DNA of 64,000 nt from positions 248,001-312,000 of the forward strand of contig CAWARY010000020.1 of NCBI GenBank assembly GCA_963784645.1. The letters run 5' to 3'. The notes under the pieces were generated by a model that saw nothing but the letters and a program-made list of their open reading frames with translations, had not been told where the DNA came from and did not search any database. The position numbers and the translations under genes are program-made. This stretch comes from JBBRVW01 sp963784645. Its GTDB lineage: Bacteria; Actinomycetota; Actinomycetes; JACCUZ01. Shown piece by piece: positions 53,007-60,939 of this stretch (the stretch's first letter is position 1; the number at the start of each line of letters is the position of its first letter).

Positions 53007-53110
53007 CCCCGCCCCGCCCCGCCCGCGCCCGCCCCCGCCCCCGCCCCCCCGCCGTGGATCACGTAAACGTGATCCACCGATGCCTTGCACGGGTTGCAGG
53101 CCGTGCAAGG
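53007..53110. repeat. C-run tract plus two palindromes
   Basis: 53007-53050 consists of C-runs of 3-7 bases separated by single G's, so the minus strand has eight or nine G-runs able to form a quadruplex. It is followed by arms GTGGATCACGT (53054-53064, loop AA), a third member of the GATCACG palindrome group, and CCTTGCACGG (53083-53092) pairing with 53101-53110. No gene lies between 52928 and 53159. Confidence 0.85.
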
Positions 53111-53159
53111 CGACAGCGGACCGTGTGAAGTGCGCGCCGAACCGTGCCGCAGGGCGACC

Positions 53160-54185
53160 TCAGCCGAAGAAGACCTCGGCCTCGGCGTAGAGGTGCGGGT
53201 CGACCAGCTTGAGGACCGTGGTGGCGTCGCCGAGCGGCACCCGTTCGATCTCGGTGCCGCGCAGCGCGACCATGGTGCCCCAGTCGCCGTCGTTGACGGC
53301 GTCGATGGCGTGCAGCCCGAAGCGGGTGGCGAGCCAGCGGTCACGGGCCGTCGGCGTACCGCCGCGCTGGATGTGGCCGAGCACCGTGGTGCGGGCCTCC
53401 TTGCCGGTGCGCTTCTCGATCTCCTTCTCGAGCATCTGGCCGATGCCGCCGAGACGGACGTGGCCGAACGAGTCGAGCTCGCCGTCAGCGAGCACCATCG
53501 TCCCCTCCGCGGGGGTGGCGCCCTCGGACACCACGAGGATCGGCGCGTAGTGGCTCTCGAAGCGCGCTTCGACGTAGGCGCACACCTTCTCGATGTCGAA
53601 CGGCACCTCGGGGATGAGGATGATGTTGGCGCCGCCCGCCATGCCGGCATGCAGCGCGATCCACCCGGCGTGCCGGCCCATGACCTCGACGATGAGCGCG
53701 CGGTGGTGCGACTCGGCGGTGGTGTGCAGCCGGTCGATCGCCTCCATGGCGACGTTGACCGCGGTGTCGAACCCGAAGGTGTAGTCGGTCGCGTTGAGGT
53801 CGTTGTCGATGGTCTTCGGTACGCCGACGACGTGCACGCCGTGCTCGTGCAGCTTGGTCGCCACGCCGAGGGTGTCCTCGCCCCCGATCGCGATGAGCGC
53901 GTCGACGCCGAGCTCCTTGAGGTTGTGCTCGATCTTCTCCACACCGCCGTCGATCTTGAACGGGTTGGTGCGGGACGAGCCGAGGATCGTGCCGCCGCGC
54001 GGCAGGATGCCGCGCACCTCCTGGACGCCGAGCGGCGTCGTCAGTCCCTCGAGGGGGCCGCGCCAGCCGTCCCGGAAGCCGACGAACTCGTGGTCGTACG
54101 ACGTCGTTCCCTTACGCACGACAGCACGGATCACGGCGTTCAGACCTGGACAGTCACCGCCACCGGTGAGGACTCCGATTCGCAT
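53160..54185 (-). CDS. pfkA: 6-phosphofructokinase, group III, pyrophosphate-type residues
   Basis: A 341-residue phosphofructokinase. Substrate motifs are VLTGGGDCPGLNAVIR, TIDNDL, VEVMGRHAGWIALHAG and GHIQRGGTPTARDRW. The phosphoryl-donor determinants are Asp104 (GGEDT where E. coli has GGDGS) and Lys124 (PKTIDND where E. coli has PGTIDND). Both are residues associated with pyrophosphate use, so it may be a reversible PPi-dependent enzyme. ATG 54185 is leaderless behind a TAGGGT box. Confidence 0.94.
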   Translation of the reverse strand: MRIGVLTGGGDCPGLNAVIRAVVRKGTTSYDHEFVGFRDGWRGPLEGLTTPLGVQEVRGILPRGGTILGSSRTNPFKIDGGVEKIEHNLKELGVDALIAIGGEDTLGVATKLHEHGVHVVGVPKTIDNDLNATDYTFGFDTAVNVAMEAIDRLHTTAESHHRALIVEVMGRHAGWIALHAGMAGGANIILIPEVPFDIEKVCAYVEARFESHYAPILVVSEGATPAEGTMVLADGELDSFGHVRLGGIGQMLEKEIEKRTGKEARTTVLGHIQRGGTPTARDRWLATRFGLHAIDAVNDGDWGTMVALRGTEIERVPLGDATTVLKLVDPHLYAEAEVFFG

Positions 54186-54192
54186 GAGAGCG

Positions 54193-54198
54193 ACCCTA
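54193..54198 (-). promoter_or_regulatory. Leaderless promoter -10 of pfkA
   Basis: On the minus strand TAGGGT, seven bases before ATG 54185. It faces the DUF1028 -10 box across only 11 bases. Confidence 0.6.
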
Positions 54199-54209
54199 GG
54201 GCACCTCTA

Positions 54210-54215
54210 TAGGGT
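54210..54215 (+). promoter_or_regulatory. Leaderless promoter -10 of DUF1028 gene
   Basis: TAGGGT within TATAGGGT, six bases before ATG 54222. Confidence 0.6.
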
Positions 54216-54221
54216 CGGGTC

Positions 54222-55037
54222 ATGACGTTCTCAGTCGTCGGACGGTCGGCGGACGGCGCATCGGTCGGCGTCGCCGTCGCCTCGAAGTTCCTCGCGGTCG
54301 GGGCCGCCGTGCCGGCCGCCGAGGCGCAGGTGGGGGCCGTGGCCACCCAGTCCTACGCCAACCTCTCCTACCGGCCCGACGGGCTGGCCATGCTGCGTTC
54401 CGGGCGCAGCGCGCAGGACACGCTGGACGCGCTGGTGGCCGCCGACGAGGGCCGGTCGCAGCGCCAGGCGGGGGTGGTCGACCGGACGGGCGGCGCGGCG
54501 ACGTACACGGGTGACGACTGCCACCCGTGGGCCGGTGGACGCACCGGCGACGGCTTCGCGGTCCAGGGCAACATCCTGGTCGGGCCGGAGGTGGTCGAGG
54601 CGATGGCGGCCGCTTGGCTCGGGGCGGCCGATGCGCCGCTGCCCGAGCGCCTGCTCGTCACCCTGGCAGCGGGTGACGACGCCGGCGGCGACCGCCGCGG
54701 CCGGCAGAGTGCGGCGCTGATGGTGGCGCGGCGCGGCGGCGGGTACGGCGGCGAGTCCGACGTCGAGGTCGACCTTCGCGTCGACGACCACACCGCGCCG
54801 GTGGCCGAGCTGCGCCGGCTGCTCGACCTGCACCAGCTCTACTTCGGCACCCCCGACCCCGCGACGCTGCTGCCGCTGGAGGGCGAGCTGGCCGCCGAGG
54901 TGGCAGACCGGCTGTCGTCGCTCGGTCACCCGACGCTCGACGACTGGGCCGGCGTGGAGAACTTCGAGGAGCGGATGGTCGACGGGGCGATCGACCCCTT
55001 GGTCCTCGAGCAGCTGCGCGCGAAGAGCGAGGTCTGA
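54222..55037 (+). CDS. DUF1028 family protein (putative Ntn hydrolase)
   Basis: A 271-residue DUF1028 protein beginning MTFSVVGRSADGASVGVAVASKFLAVGAAVPAA, with VGAVATQSYANLSYRPDGLAML, the motif HPWAGGRTGDGFAVQGNIL and a C-terminal extension (about residues 195-271) after the Ntn-like core. The substrate is not known. Glycerol kinase follows 3 bases downstream, so the two are co-transcribed. The promoter overlaps that of the divergent pfkA. Confidence 0.88.
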   Translation: MTFSVVGRSADGASVGVAVASKFLAVGAAVPAAEAQVGAVATQSYANLSYRPDGLAMLRSGRSAQDTLDALVAADEGRSQRQAGVVDRTGGAATYTGDDCHPWAGGRTGDGFAVQGNILVGPEVVEAMAAAWLGAADAPLPERLLVTLAAGDDAGGDRRGRQSAALMVARRGGGYGGESDVEVDLRVDDHTAPVAELRRLLDLHQLYFGTPDPATLLPLEGELAAEVADRLSSLGHPTLDDWAGVENFEERMVDGAIDPLVLEQLRAKSEV

Positions 55038-55040
55038 GGC

Positions 55041-56510
55041 GTGGCGGTGCTCGCGATCGACGCCGGGACCACCGGCGTCACGGCTCTGGTGGTCGACGAG
55101 TCGGGCTCCGTCGTGGCCCGCGGCTACGAGGAGTTCCCGCAGCACTTCCCCCGCCCCGGCTGGGTGGAGCACGAGCCGGAGCAGATCTGGCAGGCCACGC
55201 TGGCCGCCTGCCGGCAGGCGCTCACCGGGCGGACGGTGACGGCGGTCGGCCTCACCAACCAGCGGGAGACGGCCGTGCTGTGGGACCGGCAGTCGCTGGC
55301 CGCACCGCGCCGCGCGGTGGTGTGGCAGGACCGGCGCTCCAGCGCCGTGTGCGACCGGCTACGCGACGCGGGCCACGAGGACCGCGTCCGCGGGCTCACC
55401 GGCCTGCGCTTCGACCCGTACTTCACCGGGACCAAGCTGACCTGGCTCGCGGAGAACGACCCGTCGTCCTGGGCCGGCGTGACCTCCGGCGACGTGGTCG
55501 TCGGCACCGTCGACTCCTACCTCGTCGCCCGGCTGACCGGGGGCAAGCGACACGTCACCGACGCCTCCAACGCCTCACGCACGCTGCTCTACGACATCAC
55601 CTCGGGCGACTGGTCCGACGAGCTGTGCGAGCTGCTGTCGGTGCCCCGCTCCGCTCTGCCCGAGGTCGTGCCGTCGTACGGAGAGGTCGGCCGCACCGCA
55701 CCGTCGTCGTTCCTCGGGCTGGACCTGCCGGTCGCCGGCATCGCGGGCGACCAGCAGGCGGCGCTGTTCGGGCAGGCGTGCTTCGCCGAAGGCGAGTCGA
55801 AGTGCACCTACGGCACCGGGTCGTTCGTCCTCGTCAACACCGGCACCACCCTCGAGCGCTCGGACGCCGGGCTGCTCAGCACCGTCGCGTGGATGGCGCC
55901 CGACGGCACGCTGACCTACGCGCTCGAGGGCGCGATCTTCGTCACGGGGTCGGCGGTGCAGTGGCTGCGCGACGGGCTGCGGATCGTCGACACCGCAGCC
56001 GAGACCGAGTCGCTGGCCGCCTCGGTGCCCGACAGCGGCGGCGTCGTCTTCGTACCGGCCCTCACCGGGCTCGGCGCCCCCGACTGGGACCCGGCCGCGC
56101 GCGGGACGATCCTCGGCATCACCCGCGGCACCACCCGGGCCCACGTCGTGCGCGCGACGCTGGAGGCGATCGCCTTCGAGGTGCGCGACGTCGTCGAGCT
56201 GCTGCCGCGCATCACGACGCTGCGCGTCGACGGTGGCGCCGCGGCCAACGACCTGCTGCTGCAGTTGCAGGCCGACACCCTGGGCATGCCGGTCGAGCGT
56301 CCCGGCGTGCTGGAGACCACCGGTCTCGGCGCGGCGTTCCTCGCCGGGCTCGGCACCGGCGTGTGGTCGTCCACCGACGAGCTCGCGTCGACGTGGTCCC
56401 GCGACGCGCTGTTCGAGCCGGCACCCGGCGTCGACCAGGACGCCCGCGCGGCGGCGTACCGCCGGTGGCGCGCGGCGGTGGAACGGGCGAAGGGGTGGGC
56501 CGCGCTGTAG
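55041..56510 (+). CDS. glpK: Glycerol kinase
   Basis: A 489-residue FGGY kinase that phosphorylates glycerol. Signatures are LAIDAGTTGVTALVVD, HEPEQIW, GLTNQRETAVLWD, TDASNASRTLLYD, AGIAGDQQAALFGQACF, TYGTGSFVLVNTG and LRVDGGAAANDLLLQLQAD. The GTG lies 3 bases after the DUF1028 stop. The stop codon TAG is the loop of a large terminator hairpin. Confidence 0.93.
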   Translation: MAVLAIDAGTTGVTALVVDESGSVVARGYEEFPQHFPRPGWVEHEPEQIWQATLAACRQALTGRTVTAVGLTNQRETAVLWDRQSLAAPRRAVVWQDRRSSAVCDRLRDAGHEDRVRGLTGLRFDPYFTGTKLTWLAENDPSSWAGVTSGDVVVGTVDSYLVARLTGGKRHVTDASNASRTLLYDITSGDWSDELCELLSVPRSALPEVVPSYGEVGRTAPSSFLGLDLPVAGIAGDQQAALFGQACFAEGESKCTYGTGSFVLVNTGTTLERSDAGLLSTVAWMAPDGTLTYALEGAIFVTGSAVQWLRDGLRIVDTAAETESLAASVPDSGGVVFVPALTGLGAPDWDPAARGTILGITRGTTRAHVVRATLEAIAFEVRDVVELLPRITTLRVDGGAAANDLLLQLQADTLGMPVERPGVLETTGLGAAFLAGLGTGVWSSTDELASTWSRDALFEPAPGVDQDARAAAYRRWRAAVERAKGWAAL

Positions 56511-56527
56511 CAGCGCGCCCCACCCCT
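56491..56527 (+). terminator. Terminator centred on the glpK stop codon
   Basis: AGGGGTGGG and CGCGCTG before the TAG pair with CAGCGCG and CCCACCCCT after it, with one C-C mismatch in each 17-base arm. The TAG codon 56508-56510 is the loop. It can serve the converging fasciclin gene also. Confidence 0.85.
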
Positions 56528-56540
56528 CCGGGCACGGCCG

Positions 56541-57179
56541 TCAGAGGTCGACGGGCCGCAGGACGTAGTTGATGCCGTGGGCGATCTGCTTATTGCCCTT
56601 GTTGATGTTCAGCAGAGCCGGCTTCGTCGACGGGTCGTAGTCGTCGGCGTCCTGGTCGATGAGACCGATCCGGCCGGAGAAGGGGCTGAGCACGTCGACC
56701 GTGAGCGTCCCGCCCTGGGCAGTGGTGAGAGCCGCGCCGTCCGAGGCCAGCGCCTTCTTCGCGGTGATGGTCGCGCCCGGCACGACGTGGTAGAGCAGCA
56801 CGGTCTCGACGGTGTCGATCCCGAGGCCGGCGACCGCATCGAAGACCTTCTTCTCGCTGCGGACCCACTTCCCGGTCAGGTCGAAGACCAGCGCACGGAA
56901 CGCCCGGTCCGTTGGCACGAACGCGGTAACACGAGTCTTGCCCTTGGTGAGAACTCCGACAGCCGAGTCCGGCTTGGCGTCGAGGACAGCAAGCACGGCC
57001 TGCGTCGCGACGTCGAAGTCATTCTTGTGGTGATCGAAGGTATTGCCGTCCGAGGTGAGCACCTTGGCGAGCGAGCGGTTGCCTTGCGCTGCGCTGCTCG
57101 GAGCAGCGGCGGTCAGTGCGCCACCGGCTACCAGAGCGACAGTGGCGACGACTGCGGCGATTCGGGGTCGGGGAGACAT
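56541..57179 (-). CDS. Secreted fasciclin domain protein
   Basis: A 212-residue exported protein. A Sec signal peptide (residues 1-31, ending SSAA) is followed by one FAS1 domain with VTAFVPTDRAFRALV, VETVLLYHVVPGATI and a closing INYVLRPVDL. Unlike the fasciclin at 29.6 kb it has no lipobox, so it should be released. AGGAG lies six bases before ATG 57179, inside the palindrome CTCCTAGGAG. Confidence 0.9.
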   Translation of the reverse strand: MSPRPRIAAVVATVALVAGGALTAAAPSSAAQGNRSLAKVLTSDGNTFDHHKNDFDVATQAVLAVLDAKPDSAVGVLTKGKTRVTAFVPTDRAFRALVFDLTGKWVRSEKKVFDAVAGLGIDTVETVLLYHVVPGATITAKKALASDGAALTTAQGGTLTVDVLSPFSGRIGLIDQDADDYDPSTKPALLNINKGNKQIAHGINYVLRPVDL

Positions 57180-57214
57180 CAGCGACTCCTAGGAGAGGGG
57201 ATGGATATCACGAG

Positions 57215-57242
57215 ATTCCGTGACGACCGACTCCCCGGATGC
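57215..57242 (-). promoter_or_regulatory. SigK-like promoter of the fasciclin gene
   Basis: On the minus strand this reads GCATCC, a 16-base spacer and CGGAAT. Mycobacterial SigK promoters, which drive the fasciclin genes mpt70 and mpt83, follow CCATCC-N16/17-CCGAAT. Each half differs by one base. The spacing to ATG 57179 is about 35 bases from the -10. Confidence 0.5.
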
Positions 57243-57263
57243 AGGGCAGCGCCGTTGATGCGA

Positions 57264-57285
57264 CGACCGGAGCGTGCTCCGGTCG
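57264..57285 (-). terminator. Hairpin after the response regulator gene
   Basis: CGACCGGAGC (57264-57273) pairs with GCTCCGGTCG (57276-57285) with loop GT. It lies 87 bases past the response-regulator stop and upstream of the fasciclin promoter, separating the two units. No T-tract. Confidence 0.55.
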
Positions 57286-57371
57286 GATGTGCGCACCGGC
57301 ACCGGACTCGCCGCCGGCCCGGCGTGCTCGGCGCCGACGAAGGTCAGCGGCGGCGACTCAGACCGAGGCGG

Positions 57372-58022
57372 TCAGCCGAGCTCGTCGTCGAGGCCCTGCT
57401 GGATGGCGTAGCGGACCAGCTCCACGCGGTTGTGCAGCTGCAGCTTGTTGAGGGTGTTCTGCACGTGGTTCTGCACGGTGCGGTGCGAGAGGACGAGCCT
57501 CTCGGCGATCTGCTTGTAACCCATGCCCTTGGCGACCATCCGGAGCACCTCGGTCTCGCGGTCGGTGAGCTGCGGCGCGGGCGGGCCGGACGAGGGTTCG
57601 ACCGACAGGCGCCGGTACTCCCCCAGCACCAGGCCGGCGAGCCCGGGCGTGAAGACCGCCTCGCCGACGGCCGTGCGCTCGACGGCGGCCAGCAGCTCCT
57701 CGCGGGACGCCGACTTCACCAGGTAGCCGGTGGCGCCGGCCTTGACGGCCTCGAGCACGTCGGCGTGCTCGCCGCTCGCCGAGAGCACCAGCACCCGCAT
57801 GGTCGGGTCTGCCGACAGCAGCCGGCGGGTCACCTCGACACCGGAGAGCACCGGCAGCTGGAGGTCGAGCACGACGACCTGAGGGCGCGCGGCGGGCGCG
57901 CGCCGTACGGCCTCGCCGCCGTCGGCCGCGGTCGCGACGACCTCGTGGCCGGCCTCGGTCAGGTCCCGCGCCACCGACTCGCGCCACATCGGGTGGTCGT
58001 CGACCACCATCACCCTCGTCAT
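57372..58022 (-). CDS. LuxR/NarL family response regulator
   Basis: A 216-residue two-component regulator. The receiver domain (residues 1-120) has DDH at 8-10, phospho-acceptor Asp52-54 region VVLDLQLPVLSG, the switch Ser/Thr in LVLSAS and Lys in YLVKSA. The C-terminal HTH (about 150-212) is LTDRETEVLRMVAKGMGYKQIAERLVLSHRTVQNHVQNTLNKL. It follows the histidine kinase by 28 bases and is its partner. Target genes are unknown. Confidence 0.93.
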   Translation of the reverse strand: MTRVMVVDDHPMWRESVARDLTEAGHEVVATAADGGEAVRRAPAARPQVVVLDLQLPVLSGVEVTRRLLSADPTMRVLVLSASGEHADVLEAVKAGATGYLVKSASREELLAAVERTAVGEAVFTPGLAGLVLGEYRRLSVEPSSGPPAPQLTDRETEVLRMVAKGMGYKQIAERLVLSHRTVQNHVQNTLNKLQLHNRVELVRYAIQQGLDDELG

Positions 58023-58050
58023 CCGGCTCCGCCTCCCGCTGGTCCGCCGG

Positions 58051-59154
58051 TCATCCCGTCACCGGAACCCGAAGCTCGACCTCGGTGCCGGCACCGGGCG
58101 CCGACTCGACGGCCATCGTGCCCCCCAGGTCGCGGACCCGGCCCTCGATGGACGACGCCACGCCGAGACGGCCCTCGGCGCGCGCCTCGGCGAGCCGGGC
58201 CGCCTCGAAGCCGCTGCCGTCGTCGCGGACGCTGACGACCAGCTCGTGGCCCTCGTGCTCCAGCAGCACCCACGCGCGCGCCGCCTCGCCGGCGTGCGCC
58301 GCGACGTTGGACAGCGCGGCACCCACCGCCGCCGCCACCTCGCGGGCACGCGCCGCGGCGAGCACGACCGGCGTGGCGGGTGTCGACACGGTCACCGACG
58401 CCGAGGCGTACGACGCGAGCAGCGCACGGAGGTCGATGTCGCCGGCGACCTCTTCCGGCGGGGCGCCGATGAGCGAGCGCAGCGCCTGCTCCTGCTCGGC
58501 CGCCAGCAGCCCGATCTCCGCGGCCTCCCCGCCCGCCTCGCGGCCGCGGCGTCCGACCAGGGCGAGCACCTGGAGCACGCCGTCGTGGATGTCGCGGGAG
58601 AGCCGGTCGCGCTCGCGGGCGGCCGCCTCGACCGACAGGGCGCGGGCGAGCGCGAGCTCGCCGCGGCGGGCGAGGGCGACCGTCCAGCCCACCAGGGCGC
58701 CGGCGAGCAGCAGCAGCACGATGTTGTTCGCGGTGGTGATGGTCAGTGCCTGGCGGTGCGCCAGGTCGGCGGCCCCCACGACGGCCGCGGCCCCGATACC
58801 GGCGAGCCAGCCACCCCGGATCGCGACGGCGAGCACCGGGGCGGCGGCCCAGGTCACCGGCAGGGTCTGGGCGCCGGCGGCGATGAGGTCAGGGTCGTCC
58901 AGGAGCAGCGACGACAGGACCGCCGCGGCGCCGATCGCCAGGTCGAGGCCGACGACCGGCCAGCGCCGTCCGGCCGGCACGCTGTAGAGGCCGGCCACCA
59001 CCACCGTCCAGGCAGCCATCAGCCCGAGGACGACCCAGCCGCCGACCGGGTGCAGGTACTCGTCGTAGCGCCGGACGTAGGCGACCACGGCGTAGAGCAG
59101 GCCGAGGGCACGGAAGACTGCCAGCGCTCGCCACAGCACGGTCTCGAAGCCCAC
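58051..59154 (-). CDS. MacS-like membrane sensor histidine kinase
   Basis: A 367-residue NarX/DesK-type kinase. Five or six N-terminal transmembrane helices (to about residue 160) are followed by the phospho-acceptor helix ERDRLSRDIHDGVLQVLALV and an HATPase with VRDDGSGFEAARL and GRLGVASSIEGRVRDLGG. GTG 59154 is preferred, because GGGAGGA lies 7 bases before it; GTG 59172 is the upstream option. It pairs with the LuxR-type regulator. The signal is unknown. Confidence 0.9.
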   Translation of the reverse strand: MGFETVLWRALAVFRALGLLYAVVAYVRRYDEYLHPVGGWVVLGLMAAWTVVVAGLYSVPAGRRWPVVGLDLAIGAAAVLSSLLLDDPDLIAAGAQTLPVTWAAAPVLAVAIRGGWLAGIGAAAVVGAADLAHRQALTITTANNIVLLLLAGALVGWTVALARRGELALARALSVEAAARERDRLSRDIHDGVLQVLALVGRRGREAGGEAAEIGLLAAEQEQALRSLIGAPPEEVAGDIDLRALLASYASASVTVSTPATPVVLAAARAREVAAAVGAALSNVAAHAGEAARAWVLLEHEGHELVVSVRDDGSGFEAARLAEARAEGRLGVASSIEGRVRDLGGTMAVESAPGAGTEVELRVPVTG

Positions 59155-59231
59155 CCGCCGATCCTCCCGCACCCGGCCGGCGCACCGGCGCTTCCGGCGG
59201 TGCCGGGAGCGTCCGACGTCGTGCGGCGAGG

Positions 59232-60014
59232 TCAGGCCGCGGGGGCGTGGTCGCCCTGGTCGTCCTGGTCGGCCGACGCCGTGGCGAGCCCGTCGGTGCG
59301 CTGCTCGGCCTTCTTGTCCTTCTCGGCCTTCTCGGCCTTGAGGCGGTCCTTGGCGACCTGCGCGTAGACGTCGACGTACTCCTGGCCGGAGAGGTCCATG
59401 AGCTCGTACATGACCTCGTCGGTGATCGAGCGGAGCACGAACCGGTCGCCCTCCATCCCCTCGTAGCGGGAGAACTCGAGCGGCTTGCCGATGTTGATCC
59501 CGACCCGGATGCCGAATGTCGGGCGCTTGCGCCCGGGAGGCTGGATCTTCTCGGTGTCGATCATGGCGACAGGGAGGACGGGGACGCCGGCCTCGAGCGA
59601 CATCCGGGCGACGCCGGTCTTGCCGCGGTAGAGCCGGCCGTCGGGCGAGCGGGTGCCCTCGGGGTAGATCCCGAGCAGCTCACCGCGGCGGAGCACCTTG
59701 AGCCCGGCGTTCAGCGCCGCCTCCGAGGCCTGCCCGCCGGTGCGATCGACGGGGAGCTGGCCGACGCCGCGGAAGAAGCCGGCCGTGAGCCGGCCCTTGA
59801 TGCCGCGGCCGGTGAAGTAGTCGGCCTTGGCGAGGAAGGTGACCCGGCGGTCGATGACCAGGGGCAGGAAGATCGAGTCGGAGAACGAGAGGTGGTTGCT
59901 CGCGAGGATCGCGCCGCCGTCGTCGGGGACGTTCTCGAGACCGATCACGTAGGGCCGGAAGATGAGGCGCAGGACCGGGCCGAGCACGACGCGCTTGAGG
60001 AACCAGTAGAACAC
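59232..60014 (-). CDS. 1-acyl-sn-glycerol-3-phosphate acyltransferase family (PlsC)
   Basis: A 260-residue lysophospholipid acyltransferase. The HX4D motif is NHLSFSDS, followed by the substrate motifs FFRGVGQLPVDR and LGIYPEGTRSPDGRLYRGKTG. It should acylate lysophosphatidate or a related lipid. The C-terminus is a charged Lys/Glu/Asp-rich tail. GTG 60014 is preferred because GGAGGAGG stands 8 bases upstream; GTG 60047 is an alternative. Position matches M. tuberculosis Rv2182c. Confidence 0.9.
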   Translation of the reverse strand: MFYWFLKRVVLGPVLRLIFRPYVIGLENVPDDGGAILASNHLSFSDSIFLPLVIDRRVTFLAKADYFTGRGIKGRLTAGFFRGVGQLPVDRTGGQASEAALNAGLKVLRRGELLGIYPEGTRSPDGRLYRGKTGVARMSLEAGVPVLPVAMIDTEKIQPPGRKRPTFGIRVGINIGKPLEFSRYEGMEGDRFVLRSITDEVMYELMDLSGQEYVDVYAQVAKDRLKAEKAEKDKKAEQRTDGLATASADQDDQGDHAPAA

Positions 60015-60071
60015 CGGCGCTGCCTCCTCCTCCGCTTGTGACGTCACCCGTGCCCGCTCGGCACCCCGCGA

Positions 60072-60077
60072 ACACTA
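60072..60077 (-). promoter_or_regulatory. -10 box of the acyltransferase gene
   Basis: On the minus strand TAGTGT. The distance to GTG 60014 (57 bases) leaves a leader with the GGAGGAGG ribosome site. Confidence 0.45.
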
Positions 60078-60170
60078 GTACCCCCCGCGTGCCCGAAACG
60101 TGCCGCTGCGCAGCGTCGCCGGGCCGGCGTAGCAGGGACGCCGGTCGGGGGTTCGTGCGACGATGCCGGC

Positions 60171-60935
60171 ATGCCGTTGATGCCGGGTGCCGAGCCGTTC
60201 TCGCACGAGGGCGGGCGCACCGGTGCCCTGCTGGTCCACGGGTTCACCGGCACCCCGCAGGGCATGCGCGCCTGGGGCCAGCACCTCGCGGCGGCCGGAC
60301 TGAGCGTGGAGGTGCCCCGGCTGCCCGGGCACGGCACCACGGTCGCGGAGGCCAACCTCACGCACTGGGAGGACTGGTACGCCGAGGTCGAGCGTCAGCT
60401 GGCCCGGCTGCGGGAGCGCTGCGACGACGTCTTCGTCATGGGCCTGTCGATGGGCGGGACGCTGTCGATCCGGCTCGCGGAGGAGCACGGCGACGAGATC
60501 GCCGGGCTGGTGCTGGTCAACCCGAGCCTGCTCACGAAGCGGCCGGACCGGTTCCTGCTCCCCCTCCTGCGGCTGGCCGTGCCGACCTGGGCCGGCATCG
60601 CCAGCGACATCAAGAAGCCCGGCGAGGTCGAGCTCGCCTACGACAAGCTGCCGGTGAAGGCCGCCTACCAGCTCAGCCGGCTGTGGGTGACGACGCGCGC
60701 CGACCTGGGCAAGGTCAGCCAGCCGCTGCTCGTGCTGCGGTCGACCGAGGACCACGTCGTCGAGCCGGACAGTGCGCGGCTGCTGCTGGAGAAGGTCACC
60801 TCCACCGATGTGCAGGAGGTGCTGCTCGAGAACAGCTACCACGTGGCCACGCTCGACAACGACGCCCCGCTGATCTTCGAGCGCAGCCTGGACTTCGTGC
60901 GTCGGCTCGCCACGAGCGACCAGTCGGCCCTGTAG
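60171..60935 (+). CDS. Alpha/beta hydrolase (carboxylesterase Est30-like)
   Basis: A 254-residue alpha/beta hydrolase. ALLVHGFTGTPQGM is the oxyanion region, VFVMGLSMGGTLSIRLA has the nucleophile Ser in GLSMG, LLVLRSTEDHVVEP holds the acid Asp, and ENSYHVATLDND the His. This pattern is that of small carboxylesterases and monoacylglycerol lipases. The next gene follows by 4 bases. Confidence 0.9.
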   Translation: MPLMPGAEPFSHEGGRTGALLVHGFTGTPQGMRAWGQHLAAAGLSVEVPRLPGHGTTVAEANLTHWEDWYAEVERQLARLRERCDDVFVMGLSMGGTLSIRLAEEHGDEIAGLVLVNPSLLTKRPDRFLLPLLRLAVPTWAGIASDIKKPGEVELAYDKLPVKAAYQLSRLWVTTRADLGKVSQPLLVLRSTEDHVVEPDSARLLLEKVTSTDVQEVLLENSYHVATLDNDAPLIFERSLDFVRRLATSDQSAL

Positions 60936-60939
60936 CGCC

